Assembly: GCF_000244975.1 (NCBI RefSeq)
Contig: NZ_CM001440.1
Span: forward strand, 3,580,325 to 3,644,324
Direction of reading: 5' to 3'
DNA from: Saccharomonospora cyanea NA-134
GTDB lineage: Bacteria > Actinomycetota > Actinomycetes > Mycobacteriales > Pseudonocardiaceae
Length of the DNA: 64,000 bases
A program made the translations under genes and the position numbers. Below, piece by piece: positions 9,492 through 18,444 of this stretch. The notes below the pieces were generated by a model that was given only the letters and a program-made list of their open reading frames with translations, did not search any database and had not been told where the DNA came from. Position 1 is the first letter of the stretch; the number at the start of each line of letters is the position of its first letter.

Positions 9492-9767
9492 TCAGCTCGC
9501 GGGTCGCAGGACCTCGGTGTGCCGGTGTCGGGCCCGGTAGGCGACAGCCGCCAGGCAGCGCTCACACGGCATGCCTCGCACCGAGGGCAGCCACTCCGAC
9601 TCGCCTCGCCGCAGCACCGCTCCGCACAGCGCCAGGAGCTGGTCGGGGACTCCGTTCGTGTCGGGGACCGGCACGACGTGGCAGACCCGTCTGGTCTCGC
9701 CGACGACTCCTCGCCGCAAGCGAGCGAGCACCACTGCGTCACCCTGTTCAGGTAAGGCGGACCCCAT
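9492..9767 (-). CDS. Small conserved cysteine-containing protein, function unknown
   Basis: The 91-residue product contains Cys29, Cys47 and a C-terminal MPCERC pair (Cys67 and Cys70), a layout that could bind zinc. It lies 53 bp upstream of uvrB in the same direction, so the two may share a transcript. The base sequence directly upstream of the ATG is pyrimidine-rich, with no Shine-Dalgarno, so it may be leaderless or start internally. I recall similar short proteins next to uvrB in related actinomycetes, but no function is known to me. Confidence 0.65.
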   Translation of the reverse strand: MGSALPEQGDAVVLARLRRGVVGETRRVCHVVPVPDTNGVPDQLLALCGAVLRRGESEWLPSVRGMPCERCLAAVAYRARHRHTEVLRPAS

Positions 9768-9862
9768 AGGAGGAGCCTAAGCGTCCACAGCCGAACACTC
9801 TTCGTGTCGAGCGACCAAAGATTGGGCGAGCCCGCTGGTCCGTCGGAACGAAACCCCCTTGT

Positions 9863-11125
9863 TCACTTCTTCCGCAGGACGGCGCCGCCGAGCCGGTGGC
9901 AGAGCTTCAGCGCGAGCTCGACGTCGAGGCGCCGCTCCCCGAGCGGGACGGTGAGCATCTCCTCCGCCTTGCGTACGCGGTACTGCACCGAGTTCTTGTG
10001 CATGGACAGCAGGGCGGCCGACGCGGTGTAGCTGCCGCCCGTCGACAGGAACACCCGCAGTGTCTCGCGCAACCGTTCGTGCTGCGGATCGTCCACGGAG
10101 AGCGGACCGAGCACGTGCTCCACCCAGGTGCGCGCGGACGGCAGGTCGGAGCTCATCAGGGCGACCGCACCGACGTCCGAGAACGTCAACACGGGCGCGC
10201 ACTCCTCCCCCGCGGCCAGTGCGAGTGCCTGCACCCGCAACGCCTGTCGGTGGGTCCGCCGGAAGCCCTCCACGCCCCGCGCCGGGTCGCCCAGCGCCAC
10301 GCGAACGTCGGTGTCCAGCTCGGCGACGAGCCGTTCGACATCTCCCACGTCGAGCGACGAGGGCGGCATCGGCAACCACACCCACGCACACATCTCGTCT
10401 CGGGGCACGAACAGCGGATCGCCACTCACACCCCCCGTGCCCGAGCGGCCCAATCGCTGTGCCAACGCCTCGAGCCCCGCCAGCGGATCCGGCGGATCGG
10501 CCTGCGCCGGGTACCACGCGACCAAGCCCACGTGATCACCCCGCAACCGGTAGCCGAGCGCGGCCTCGCTCGCCCCGACGTCCACGGTGTCGTCGTCGAG
10601 CACGGCACGCACGCGTGCGGCCCGCACGGCGCTGCGGTTGAGCAACCAGCGGCCCCGCTCCTCCTCGTAGGCCGCCATCACCTGCCGGGTCACCCGGTCG
10701 ATGAACCGGAACGTCGTCGTGAGCGCATGCCGCATCGAGGCTCCGAGCTCGGACGGATCGGGAACCCGGCGGGTCCCCTCGTCGAGCGCCTTCTCCAGCA
10801 CCGCCGTCTGCCCGAGGTAGTACGCCCTGATCAGGTCGATCACGGGGGTGCCGCGCTGGGCGAGTCGCCGCGCGTACTCCATCGCCGCCGCGGGCGCCTC
10901 GACACGCTCCGGGTCGATGTCGTGCTGGAAGATCCGCAGGGCGGTGTCGATGTTCTGGTACACGCTCGCCGACAACAGGCTCACCATGCTCTCGTCGTCG
11001 TACACCAGGTTCGGGAGCTCCCGCTCGTACAGGCCGACGAGGTCGGCCGTCAGCTCCTCTTCGCGGTCGGCCAGTGCGGCCGCGATCTCCGCGATCCACT
11101 TGCCGACGTCGGCCCGCCGTTGCAC
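9863..11125 (-). CDS. PucR/CdaR-type helix-turn-helix transcriptional regulator
   Basis: The 420-residue protein (GTG start) ends in the PucR C-terminal helix-turn-helix region: LSTGGSYTASAALLSMHKNS followed by VQYRVRKAEEML is the diagnostic pattern. The preceding ~300 residues are a helical N-terminal domain and a central GGDEF-like fold typical of the family. PucR-like proteins control purine, fatty acid or other catabolic genes and often bind small molecules. No obvious target lies adjacent: the divergent neighbour 60 bp away encodes a DUF402 protein. Target and effector are unknown. Confidence 0.85.
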   Translation of the reverse strand: MQRRADVGKWIAEIAAALADREEELTADLVGLYERELPNLVYDDESMVSLLSASVYQNIDTALRIFQHDIDPERVEAPAAAMEYARRLAQRGTPVIDLIRAYYLGQTAVLEKALDEGTRRVPDPSELGASMRHALTTTFRFIDRVTRQVMAAYEEERGRWLLNRSAVRAARVRAVLDDDTVDVGASEAALGYRLRGDHVGLVAWYPAQADPPDPLAGLEALAQRLGRSGTGGVSGDPLFVPRDEMCAWVWLPMPPSSLDVGDVERLVAELDTDVRVALGDPARGVEGFRRTHRQALRVQALALAAGEECAPVLTFSDVGAVALMSSDLPSARTWVEHVLGPLSVDDPQHERLRETLRVFLSTGGSYTASAALLSMHKNSVQYRVRKAEEMLTVPLGERRLDVELALKLCHRLGGAVLRKK

Positions 11126-11184
11126 TCGGACACTCTAGACGTGATCTGGATCGCGGTCTCGGGAATGGTCCAGGATGTGCGGAT

Positions 11185-11709
11185 ATGGGCGTACATCCGC
11201 CGAAGCGCGAACGATTCGACCTGGCCGAGGGCGTCAACGTCGACCCCAAGGGGGTCAGCAGAGCCGTGGAGGAGTTCCGGGTGGAGGAGTTCGGGCTCTA
11301 CCTGGCGAGACCCACGCCCGGCCGCACCCAGTTCCACTACCTCGAGTCGTGGGTGCTGCCGGAGTTGGGACTTCGGGTCACCGACTTCTGGTTCAACCCC
11401 GGGCACGAACTCGAACAGGACTTCTACGTCGACGTCGTGTCGGTGGACGTCCGCGGCGACGAGTGGGTCACCACCGATCTGTACCTGGACCTCACGGTCC
11501 GCGCGGGCAAACGGGTCACGGTGCTGGACACCGACGAGTTGCTCGAGGCGACGAAGCACGGGCTGATCTCCCTGGAGACCGCACGCAGCGCCCTGGAGCG
11601 CACCTACCGCACCGTCGAGGCGCTCACCGCCCACGACTACGACCTGCCTCGGTGGCTGGCGAGCATCGGCATGCCGACGACGTGGCGCAGGTATCCACCG
11701 ATCGGTTGA
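11185..11709 (+). CDS. DUF402-domain protein
   Basis: The 174-residue protein from the ATG at 11185 has the DUF402 core, with conserved Trp, Asp and Glu residues in stretches such as VLPELGLRVTDFWFNPG and WVTTDLYLDLTV. Known DUF402 members include nucleoside di- and triphosphate phosphatases (Ntdp/FomD-like) that use acidic residues to bind divalent metal. The reading frame stays open upstream, but residues before this methionine look non-coding. It is divergent from the PucR-type regulator and 58 bp upstream of an ABC transporter operon, without clear functional linkage. Confidence 0.8.
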   Translation: MGVHPPKRERFDLAEGVNVDPKGVSRAVEEFRVEEFGLYLARPTPGRTQFHYLESWVLPELGLRVTDFWFNPGHELEQDFYVDVVSVDVRGDEWVTTDLYLDLTVRAGKRVTVLDTDELLEATKHGLISLETARSALERTYRTVEALTAHDYDLPRWLASIGMPTTWRRYPPIG

Positions 11710-11767
11710 CCCGAGGAGGAACCCACCGGTCGATCCACCGGCCGCGGTCTTCCGGGAATCTCGGATC

Positions 11768-12697
11768 ATGCCCGACGAAACCGTGATCGAGGTACGGAAC
11801 CTCCACAAGAGATACGGCGGCACCGTCGCCGTCGACGACGTGTCCTTCGCTGTCGACCGGGGGGAGATCTTCGGGATCCTCGGTCCCAACGGTGCGGGCA
11901 AGACGACCACGGTCGAGTGCGTCGAGGGGTTGCGCGTCCCGGACAGCGGCACCGTGCGCGTGCTCGGTCTCGATCCGGGCAAGGACACGCCGGAACTCCG
12001 GCAACGGCTCGGCATCCAGCTCCAGAGCAGCGAACTGCCCGACCGCATCAGGGTCGCCGAGGCGCTGAGTCTGTACGCGTCGTTCTACCGCGACCCGGCC
12101 GACCCCGACGAGCTGATGCATCTCCTCGGCTTGACGGAACGGCGGCACACCGCGTTCGGCAAGCTCTCCGGCGGCCAGAGACAACGGGTCTCCATCGCGC
12201 TGGCCCTCATCGGCACGCCGGAGCTGGTGATCTTCGACGAGCTGACGACCGGGCTGGACCCGCACGCGCGGCGGGACGTCTGGAATCTCGTCGAGAGCAT
12301 CCGTGACCGCGGGGTGACCGTCGTGCTGGTCACCCACTTCATGGAGGAGGCGGAGCGGCTGTGCGACCGCCTGGCGATCATCGACTCCGGACGTGTGGTG
12401 GCCACTGACAGCCCCGCCGGACTCGTCGCCGCCGCCGAACGAGAGCAGCGTATCCGGTTCCGGCCGTCCGAACCCCTCGACGAAGGGCTGCTGCACGCCC
12501 TGCCGGAGGTGCGTTCCGTGGAGCGACACGGCAACCACCTCGTGGTCACGGGAACCGACGAGGTGCTGCACAGCGTGACCTCGCTGCTGGCCCGGCGCCA
12601 CATCATCGCCCACGAGCTACGCGTTGACCAGACCACATTGGATGACGTCTTCGTCTCACTCACGGGCAAGACGTTGCAAGGAACCGAGGAAGGCTGA
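11768..12697 (+). CDS. ABC transporter ATP-binding protein (DrrA-like exporter type)
   Basis: The 309-residue ATPase has Walker A GPNGAGKTTTVE, signature LSGGQRQRVSIA, Walker B LVIFDELTTGLD with the usual DrrA/CcmA-type spelling, and an H-loop in VVLVTHFMEEA. A C-terminal extension of ~90 residues follows, as in drug and lipid exporters of this subfamily. It is the first gene of a tight operon with a permease (7 bp apart), a NarL-type histidine kinase and its response regulator. That arrangement usually means an export system induced by cell-envelope or antibiotic stress. Substrate cannot be deduced. Confidence 0.9.
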   Translation: MPDETVIEVRNLHKRYGGTVAVDDVSFAVDRGEIFGILGPNGAGKTTTVECVEGLRVPDSGTVRVLGLDPGKDTPELRQRLGIQLQSSELPDRIRVAEALSLYASFYRDPADPDELMHLLGLTERRHTAFGKLSGGQRQRVSIALALIGTPELVIFDELTTGLDPHARRDVWNLVESIRDRGVTVVLVTHFMEEAERLCDRLAIIDSGRVVATDSPAGLVAAAEREQRIRFRPSEPLDEGLLHALPEVRSVERHGNHLVVTGTDEVLHSVTSLLARRHIIAHELRVDQTTLDDVFVSLTGKTLQGTEEG

Positions 12698-12704
12698 ACC
12701 GGCC

Positions 12705-13457
12705 ATGTCGACCACCCCGTCCGCTGTCCGCGCACTGGCCGCGACCGAGGCGAAACTGTTCCTGCGCGATCCCACCGCGTCGTTCATGGCGATCGGTCTC
12801 CCGGTGGCGATCCTGTTCGTGTTCGGTGTGATGCCGTGGACCCGCGAGGCCAGTCCCGAGCTCGGTGGGCAGTCGCTGCTGTCACTGTTCATCGCGCCGA
12901 TGTCGGTGACGTTGCTCGTCGCCATGCTCGGGTTGTCGATCTTTCCCGTTTTTCTCGCGACCTATCGCGAGAAGGGTGTGCTCCGGCGGATGCAGGCCAG
13001 CCCGGTGTCCCCGGTCACGGTGCTGGCAGCGCAGCTGGCTGTCTACTTGGTGATCGGCCTCGTCACCGTCGTCGTCATGAGTCTGGGTGTTCCGGTGCTC
13101 GGTATCGAGCTCCCCGCCAACGGTCTCGCGCTCCTGGTGGTACTCGTCCTCGGCACCGCGTCGCTGTTCTCGATCGGTCTGCTCGTCGGGGCGCTGGCAC
13201 CCAGCAGCCGGGCCGCGAACGGTATCGCCATGGGCGCGTTCTTTCCCATGCTCGCCCTCGGCGGGGTGTGGGTTCCGGCGGAGTTGCTGCCTTCCGCACT
13301 GCGCTGGGCGGCCGACGCACTTCCGCTGGGGGCCATGTTCAACGCGCTGCGTGCCGCGTGGGCGGGCGACTGGCCGGGATGGGCGCAGCTCGGGTCGATG
13401 GTCGTGTCCACGGTGGTCTGCCTCACGGTGGCCGTGCGGAACTTCCGCTGGCAGTGA
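12705..13457 (+). CDS. ABC-2 type transporter permease
   Basis: The 250-residue protein from the ATG at 12705 has six hydrophobic segments (starting with FMAIGLPVAILFVFGVM, LFIAPMSVTLLVAMLG, LAVYLVIGLVTVVVM, ALLVVLVLGTASLFS, NGIAMGAFFPMLALGG and a C-terminal MVVSTVVCLTVAV). This matches the ABC2_membrane family, the DrrB-type partner of the ATPase encoded 7 bp upstream. The motif LATYREKGVLRRMQASPVSP between the second and third segments is typical of this exporter group. It probably dimerises with two ATPase copies. Confidence 0.88.
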   Translation: MSTTPSAVRALAATEAKLFLRDPTASFMAIGLPVAILFVFGVMPWTREASPELGGQSLLSLFIAPMSVTLLVAMLGLSIFPVFLATYREKGVLRRMQASPVSPVTVLAAQLAVYLVIGLVTVVVMSLGVPVLGIELPANGLALLVVLVLGTASLFSIGLLVGALAPSSRAANGIAMGAFFPMLALGGVWVPAELLPSALRWAADALPLGAMFNALRAAWAGDWPGWAQLGSMVVSTVVCLTVAVRNFRWQ

Positions 13458-13504
13458 TCGGTCCAGTAGCACCCCGGTTCACGCCGACAGGGCATAATCA
13501 CGCG

Positions 13505-14779
13505 GTGGAGCGTGGTTGCGAGCCGCCGTCGGCCTTCCTGCTGCCCTTCCGGGAAGGTTCGCCGTGGAGCCGCCGGTTGGAGGACGCCCTTCCGCTGCTC
13601 ATGCTCGGAGTGGCGGCGGTGCTCAGCGTCGCGAACCCGCAGCAGAACCCGGAGCAACGGTGGCAGACCACCGCGTACGTGCTCGCGAGCGCCGCCGTCG
13701 TCGTCTTCACCGACACGGCGGCGCTTCCTCGGTGGCGGACACCGTGGTGGCGGGCAGCCGCCTTCGTGGCGCTGTTGTCCTGCGCCAGCGTGCTCACCCT
13801 CGTCGACCCGGTGTTCACGGTGTTCACGATCGCGGCGTTCTTCCGCGCCCTGACGCTGCGGCCCAAGGTCCTCATGGTGACGGGGCTGGCCGTGACGTCG
13901 GCGCTCATCCACAGCCTTCCCGCAGGCGGCCCCCTGGTGGCGCTCCAGTCTTGGCCGCATGTCTACCTCATCATCGTCGTCGTCCAGACCGCCGCGATAG
14001 CCGGAGGGCTCCTGCTGTCCGAACGCTTCGTCGCACAGAGCGAGGAGCGCCGTGCTCTGGTGGCAGAACTGCGCTCGGCCATGGAGGAGAACGCCGGCCT
14101 GCACCAGCAGCTTCTCGCGCAGGCGAGGGAGTCCGGTGTGTTGGACGAACGGCAGCGGCTCAGCCGCGAGATCCATGACACCCTGGCACAGGGGCTCACG
14201 GGCATCATCACGCAGTTGACCGCGGCCCGCCAGACCGGCACTGGCCCGGCGGAGCGGGAGCGGCGGATCGACACCGCCACCGCACTCGCCCGGGAGAGTC
14301 TTCACCAGGCCAGACGCGCGGTGCACGCGTTGACTCCGGACGAGCTCGACGGCACCGGACTGCGCGAGGCGCTCGCGGCGGTCACCGCACGCTGGGCGGA
14401 CCGAGCCGGAATCGACGCCGAGTTCTCGGCGACCGGCACGGTGCGAGCCCTGCATCCCGAGATCGAGGCGACGCTGCTCCGGGTCACCCAGGAGGCACTC
14501 GCCAACGTCGCCAAGCACGCGCGTGCCTCTCGCACCGTCGTCACGTTGTCGTACCTCGCGGACCAGGTGGCGCTGGACGTCCGCGACGACGGCGTGGGAT
14601 TCAACCCCGACAGGCTCGGCAGGGCCGACACCGCCGAGTGGGCCAGCGGGTACGGCCTGCCGGGGATGCGCCGCCGAGTCCAGCGCATCGCGGGCGATTT
14701 CGTCGTGGAGAGCGAGCCCGGTGGGGGCACGGCCGTGTGCGCAACCGTTCCGGCGGTCACGGCGACGACAACAGCATGA
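13505..14779 (+). CDS. NarL/DesK-type sensor histidine kinase
   Basis: The 424-residue protein (GTG start) has an N-terminal membrane region of about five hydrophobic segments with almost no extracellular loop, suggesting it senses within the membrane. A short coiled linker leads to a HisKA_3 domain with LSREIHDTLAQG (phospho-acceptor His224). The HATPase domain has an N-box in TQEALANVAKHA, a G1 box DDGVGFNP and a G2 box GYGLPGMRRR. Its stop overlaps the response regulator start (ATGA). It follows the ABC exporter genes by 47 bp, so the likely signal is an exporter substrate or envelope damage. Confidence 0.92.
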   Translation: MERGCEPPSAFLLPFREGSPWSRRLEDALPLLMLGVAAVLSVANPQQNPEQRWQTTAYVLASAAVVVFTDTAALPRWRTPWWRAAAFVALLSCASVLTLVDPVFTVFTIAAFFRALTLRPKVLMVTGLAVTSALIHSLPAGGPLVALQSWPHVYLIIVVVQTAAIAGGLLLSERFVAQSEERRALVAELRSAMEENAGLHQQLLAQARESGVLDERQRLSREIHDTLAQGLTGIITQLTAARQTGTGPAERERRIDTATALARESLHQARRAVHALTPDELDGTGLREALAAVTARWADRAGIDAEFSATGTVRALHPEIEATLLRVTQEALANVAKHARASRTVVTLSYLADQVALDVRDDGVGFNPDRLGRADTAEWASGYGLPGMRRRVQRIAGDFVVESEPGGGTAVCATVPAVTATTTA

Positions 14780-15393
14780 TCAGCATCGTGGTCGTCGACG
14801 ACCATCCCATCGTCCGCGACGGGCTGCGCGGCATCTTCACGGTCGACGAGGGTTTCACGGTCATCGGCGAGGCGGGCGACGGAGCCGAGGCGGTAGCCGT
14901 GGCGGAACGGCTCCGCCCGGACGTCGTCCTCATGGACCTACGTATGCCCGGCACCGGCGGGGTCGAGGCGATCAACCGGTTGACCGCCCTCGGCAACCCC
15001 GCGCGGGTCCTCGTGCTGACCACCTACGACACCGACTCCGACGTGCTGCCCGCGATCGAGGCGGGGGCCACCGGCTACCTGCTCAAGGACGCACCGCGGG
15101 AGGAGTTGTTCCGCGCCGTGCGCGCCACCGCACGTGGCGAGTCCGTGCTCTCCCCCGCGGTCGCCAGCCGGGTCCTCGGCCGGGTCCGAGGCCCCGTCCA
15201 GGACGCGCTCAGTCCCCGAGAACTCGAGGTGCTGTCTCTGGTGGCGCAGGGCAACACCAACAAGGAGACGGCGAGGGCGCTGTTCCTGAGCGAAGCCACC
15301 GTCAAGACCCACCTGCTGCACATCTACGCCAAGCTGGGTGTCCGTGACCGCGCCGCCGCCGTGGCCGTGGCGTACCGGAAGGGCCTACTGTGA
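14776..15393 (+). CDS. NarL-family response regulator
   Basis: The 205-residue protein has a receiver domain with VVDDHPIVRDG, phospho-acceptor Asp54 in LMDLRMPG and the conserved Lys in LLKDA. A LuxR-type helix-turn-helix follows (LSPRELEVLSLVAQG, EATVKTHLLHIYAKL). It overlaps the kinase stop by 4 bases and presumably activates the ABC exporter operon in which it is encoded. Its 3' end overlaps the convergent coaE gene by 9 bases, so there is no room for a separate terminator between them. Confidence 0.93.
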   Translation: MISIVVVDDHPIVRDGLRGIFTVDEGFTVIGEAGDGAEAVAVAERLRPDVVLMDLRMPGTGGVEAINRLTALGNPARVLVLTTYDTDSDVLPAIEAGATGYLLKDAPREELFRAVRATARGESVLSPAVASRVLGRVRGPVQDALSPRELEVLSLVAQGNTNKETARALFLSEATVKTHLLHIYAKLGVRDRAAAVAVAYRKGLL

Positions 15394-16587
15394 CGGCGCG
15401 TCGGGTTCCCACCCGGTGTGGGCCGCCCACTCCTCCGCTCTGCCGAAAGCCGCGTTGATCCAGGGCTGCTTGTCCTCGGCGTAACCCGTCACCGTTCCCG
15501 AGTCGGCATGCTCGGCCGCGAGCCGGGTCTTCACCTCCGCGTAGGCGGTGACCTCGGCCGGATTCGCGCGCATCCAGTCACGGAACAGCAGTGCCCGCCG
15601 CCAGGCCGGGCTGGCCTCGACGCGCACGTGCAGGTTCACCGGGCGTGCCGGGTCGGCGCCCTGGTGCAGGTGCTTCGTCCACGTCTTCTCGTCACCGACC
15701 GGCTCGTCCCACCACTCCTGGTCGTCCCTGTGCACGAAACCCGCGTCGGACAACGGATCGGCGATCGCCTCGGCGTCGGCCGGTGTGGCGACGACGAGCT
15801 GGAGGTCCAGCACGTCCTTCGCGGGCAGGCCCGGAATCGCCGTGGACCCGATGTGATCCATGCGCAGCGCCACATGTCCGACCGCCGCGCGAATCCGCGC
15901 CAACGCCCGCTCCGCCTGCGCCGGCCAGGTGGCATCGGGTGAGGCGAGAACGGGCGAGGCCGGTGGACGGGGCCGCCGCAGGCGGACGCTCGCCTCGTAC
16001 GGCACCAGCCGTTCGGTCCACAGTCTGTCCACCTGCGCGAGTACGGTGCCCCGGTCGCCGCTGTTGTCCAGCCACACGTCGGCCACGGCACGCCGGGCCT
16101 CGGTGGTGGCCTGCGCGGCGATCCGGGCGCGCGCGTCGGATTCCGCCATACCGCGCGACTCGACGAGTCGGCGCACCCGCACGTCCTCGTCGGCGTCCAC
16201 CACGATCACCAGGTGATAGCCCGCGGCGAGGTTGTTCTCCACCAGCAGCGGAACGTCGTGCACGACGATCGCGTCCGCGGGGGCCTCGGCGAAGTACTCC
16301 ACCGTCCGCGCGCTGATCCTCGGGTGCAGGACCGCGTTCAGCCGTTGCCTGGATGCGTCGTCGGCGAAGGCCTTGGCAGCGAGCGCGCCCCGGTTCAACG
16401 TCCCGTCAGCGGCCAGGACGTCGTCGCCGAAGGCCGCCACCACCTCGGCGAGCCCCTCGGTGCCCGGCTCCACGACCTCCCTGGCGATCGCATCGGCGTC
16501 AACGATCACGGCGCCGTGTTCCGCCAGTCGTGCGGCCACCGTCGATTTCCCCGAGCCGATCCCGCCTGTCAACCCCACACGCAACAT
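15385..16587 (-). CDS. coaE: Dephospho-CoA kinase fused to a GrpB/UPF0157 domain
   Basis: CoaE phosphorylates the 3'-hydroxyl of dephospho-CoA in the last step of coenzyme A synthesis. The N-terminal ~200 residues carry the P-loop GLTGGIGSGKST, the LID/DVPLLVENNL region and VVDADEDVRVRRL. Residues ~215-390 form a second domain of the GrpB (UPF0157) nucleotidyltransferase-like family, seen in RMDHIGSTAIPGLPAKDVLD and LHVRV. At 400 residues it is twice the length of enterobacterial CoaE; the same fusion is known in mycobacteria. It lies 112 bp downstream of rpsA, behind that gene's strong terminator, so it probably has its own promoter. Confidence 0.95.
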   Translation of the reverse strand: MLRVGLTGGIGSGKSTVAARLAEHGAVIVDADAIAREVVEPGTEGLAEVVAAFGDDVLAADGTLNRGALAAKAFADDASRQRLNAVLHPRISARTVEYFAEAPADAIVVHDVPLLVENNLAAGYHLVIVVDADEDVRVRRLVESRGMAESDARARIAAQATTEARRAVADVWLDNSGDRGTVLAQVDRLWTERLVPYEASVRLRRPRPPASPVLASPDATWPAQAERALARIRAAVGHVALRMDHIGSTAIPGLPAKDVLDLQLVVATPADAEAIADPLSDAGFVHRDDQEWWDEPVGDEKTWTKHLHQGADPARPVNLHVRVEASPAWRRALLFRDWMRANPAEVTAYAEVKTRLAAEHADSGTVTGYAEDKQPWINAAFGRAEEWAAHTGWEPDAPSQ

Positions 16588-16639
16588 GAGCCGTATTCAA
16601 GCACCCGGTGACAGCCCGGACATGGCGTACCTGCAAAAA

Positions 16640-16679
16640 AACCGTGGCCCCGGTCCAGGACAGGACCGGGGCCACGGTT
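16640..16679 (-). terminator. Rho-independent terminator of rpsA
   Basis: A perfect 17-bp stem (16640-16656 with 16663-16679) encloses a 6-nt loop. On the minus strand it is followed by a run of eight T. It stands 21 bp after the rpsA stop and is the clearest intrinsic terminator in the window. Confidence 0.92.
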
Positions 16680-16699
16680 CACGGCCGTTCAGGCGCTAC

Positions 16700-18181
16700 T
16701 CACGCACCGCCGGACAGCTTCTCGCGCAGAGCCGCGAGCTGCTCGTCGCTGGCGAGCGTGCCGCCCGAGCGCTCCTGGTCGGACTGCGAGGAGCCGTAGC
16801 TGGTCTCCCCGCCACCGACGGCACCCTCGGCGACAGCAGCGGCGTTCGCCTGCTGCGCCTCGGCCACCTGGCGCATGTGCTTCTCGTAGCGAGCGTGAGC
16901 CTCGGCGTACTGCCGCTCCCACTCCTCACGCTGCTTCTCGTAGCCTTCCTGCCACTCCTGCGTGTCGGGGTCGAAGCCCTCGGGGTAGATGTAGTTGCCC
17001 TGCTCGTCGTACTCCGCCGCCATGCCGTACTGCGTCGGGTCGAACTCGGCGTCCGGGGTGAAGCCCTCGTTGGCCTGCTTCAGCGACAGCGAGATGCGAC
17101 GGCGCTCCAGGTCGATGTCGATGACCTTGACCATGACCTCGCCGCCGACCTGCACGACCTGCTCGGGGATCTCGACGTGGCGCTCGGCCAGCTCCGAGAT
17201 GTGCACCAGACCCTCGATGCCCTCCTCGACACGAACGAACGCGCCGAACGGGACGAGCTTGGTGACCTTGCCCGGCACGATCTGGCCGATGGCGTGGGTG
17301 CGGGCGAACTGCCGCCACGGGTCTTCCTGGGTGGCCTTCAGCGACAGGGACACGCGCTCGCGGTCCATGTCGACGTCCAGCACCTCGACCGTGACCTCCT
17401 GGCCGACCTCGACGACCTCGCTCGGGTGGTCGATGTGCTTCCAGGACAGCTCCGACACGTGCACCAGACCGTCGACGCCGCCGAGGTCCACGAACGCACC
17501 GAAGTTGACGATGGAGGACACGACGCCCTTGCGGACCTGGCCCTTGGCGAGCGCGTTGAGGAACTCGCTGCGGACCTCGGACTGCGTCTGCTCCAGGTAG
17601 GCGCGGCGGGACAGCACCACGTTGTTGCGGTTCTTGTCCAGCTCGATGATCTTGGCTTCGAGCTCGCGGCCGACGTAGGGCTGAAGGTCGCGCACGCGAC
17701 GCATCTCGACGAGCGAGGCGGGCAGGAAGCCACGCAGGCCGATGTCGAGGATCAGGCCGCCCTTGACGACCTCGATGACCGTGCCGCGGACCGGCTCGTC
17801 CTTCTCCTTGAGCTCCTCGATGGTGCCCCAGGCGCGCTCGTACTGCGCGCGCTTCTTGGAGAGGATCAGACGGCCTTCCTTGTCCTCCTTCTGCAGGACA
17901 AGGGCCTCCACCGCATCACCGACGGCGACAACCTCGGCCGGGTCGACATCGTGCTTGATGGAAAGTTCACGGGACGGGATGACACCCTCGGTCTTGTAAC
18001 CGATGTCGAGCAGCACTTCGTCGCGATCGACCTTGACGATGGTGCCTTCCACGATGTCGCCATCGTTGAAGTATTTGATTGTCTTGTCGATAGCAGCGAG
18101 GAAGTCTTCCTCCGTCCCGATGTCGTTCACGGCGACCTGCTTCGCCTGGGCGTTCGGGGCGGCGGTGGTGTCGATGGTCAT
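16700..18181 (-). CDS. rpsA: 30S ribosomal protein S1
   Basis: S1 binds mRNA and promotes its loading on the 30S subunit. The 493-residue product from the ATG at 18181 has four S1 (OB-fold) repeats, roughly residues 36-105, 122-188, 208-278 and 295-364. Repeat signatures include GDIVEGTIVKVDRDEVLLDI, GAFVDLGGVDGLVHVSELS and GAFVRVEEGIEGLVHISELA. Four repeats plus a disordered, Gln/Glu-rich tail is the actinobacterial form (Escherichia coli has six). An upstream start at 18292 is rejected because those residues show no conservation or ribosome-binding site. A promoter and a strong terminator bracket the gene, so it is transcribed alone. Confidence 0.97.
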   Translation of the reverse strand: MTIDTTAAPNAQAKQVAVNDIGTEEDFLAAIDKTIKYFNDGDIVEGTIVKVDRDEVLLDIGYKTEGVIPSRELSIKHDVDPAEVVAVGDAVEALVLQKEDKEGRLILSKKRAQYERAWGTIEELKEKDEPVRGTVIEVVKGGLILDIGLRGFLPASLVEMRRVRDLQPYVGRELEAKIIELDKNRNNVVLSRRAYLEQTQSEVRSEFLNALAKGQVRKGVVSSIVNFGAFVDLGGVDGLVHVSELSWKHIDHPSEVVEVGQEVTVEVLDVDMDRERVSLSLKATQEDPWRQFARTHAIGQIVPGKVTKLVPFGAFVRVEEGIEGLVHISELAERHVEIPEQVVQVGGEVMVKVIDIDLERRRISLSLKQANEGFTPDAEFDPTQYGMAAEYDEQGNYIYPEGFDPDTQEWQEGYEKQREEWERQYAEAHARYEKHMRQVAEAQQANAAAVAEGAVGGGETSYGSSQSDQERSGGTLASDEQLAALREKLSGGA

Positions 18182-18369
18182 TAGGTGGGTTGCTCCGGTT
18201 AGCGGCTTGGTCTCGTGATGTGCAGTTTGCGTGCGCGTCGTGGGAACGACGGTGACGGTCTCAGCGTTCGGGCTGAACGGCCGCGACCTCACCGATATGG
18301 TGCGCGAACCCGAGATCCAGCACGTGCTAGCTGGGCCGAAGGCAGCGCGAACCCACTGCGCTGAGTGTC

Positions 18370-18399
18370 ATCCTACGCGGAGACGTCGCATCGGCACAA
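18370..18399 (-). promoter_or_regulatory. Likely sigma-A promoter of rpsA
   Basis: On the minus strand, TTGTGC (18399-18394) and TAGGAT (18375-18370) are separated by 18 nt, a good match to actinobacterial housekeeping promoters. The predicted transcript would have a leader of about 180 nt before the rpsA ATG, long enough for S1 autoregulation. No start-site data are available. Confidence 0.5.
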
Positions 18400-18444
18400 T
18401 CAGGGTCCGACCACTGTCACGACCCGCGACACGCGGACAATGGT

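Noticed and set aside
12624-12704. Upstream extension of the ABC permease start
   Set aside because: Those codons overlap the ATPase gene out of frame; the ATG at 12705 starts a typical permease.
16232-18184. 650-codon open frame antisense to rpsA
   Set aside because: It is a GC-driven mirror of the rpsA/coaE coding strand, full of Leu-Asp-Val repeats, with no domain or ribosome-binding site; rpsA is unmistakable on the other strand.
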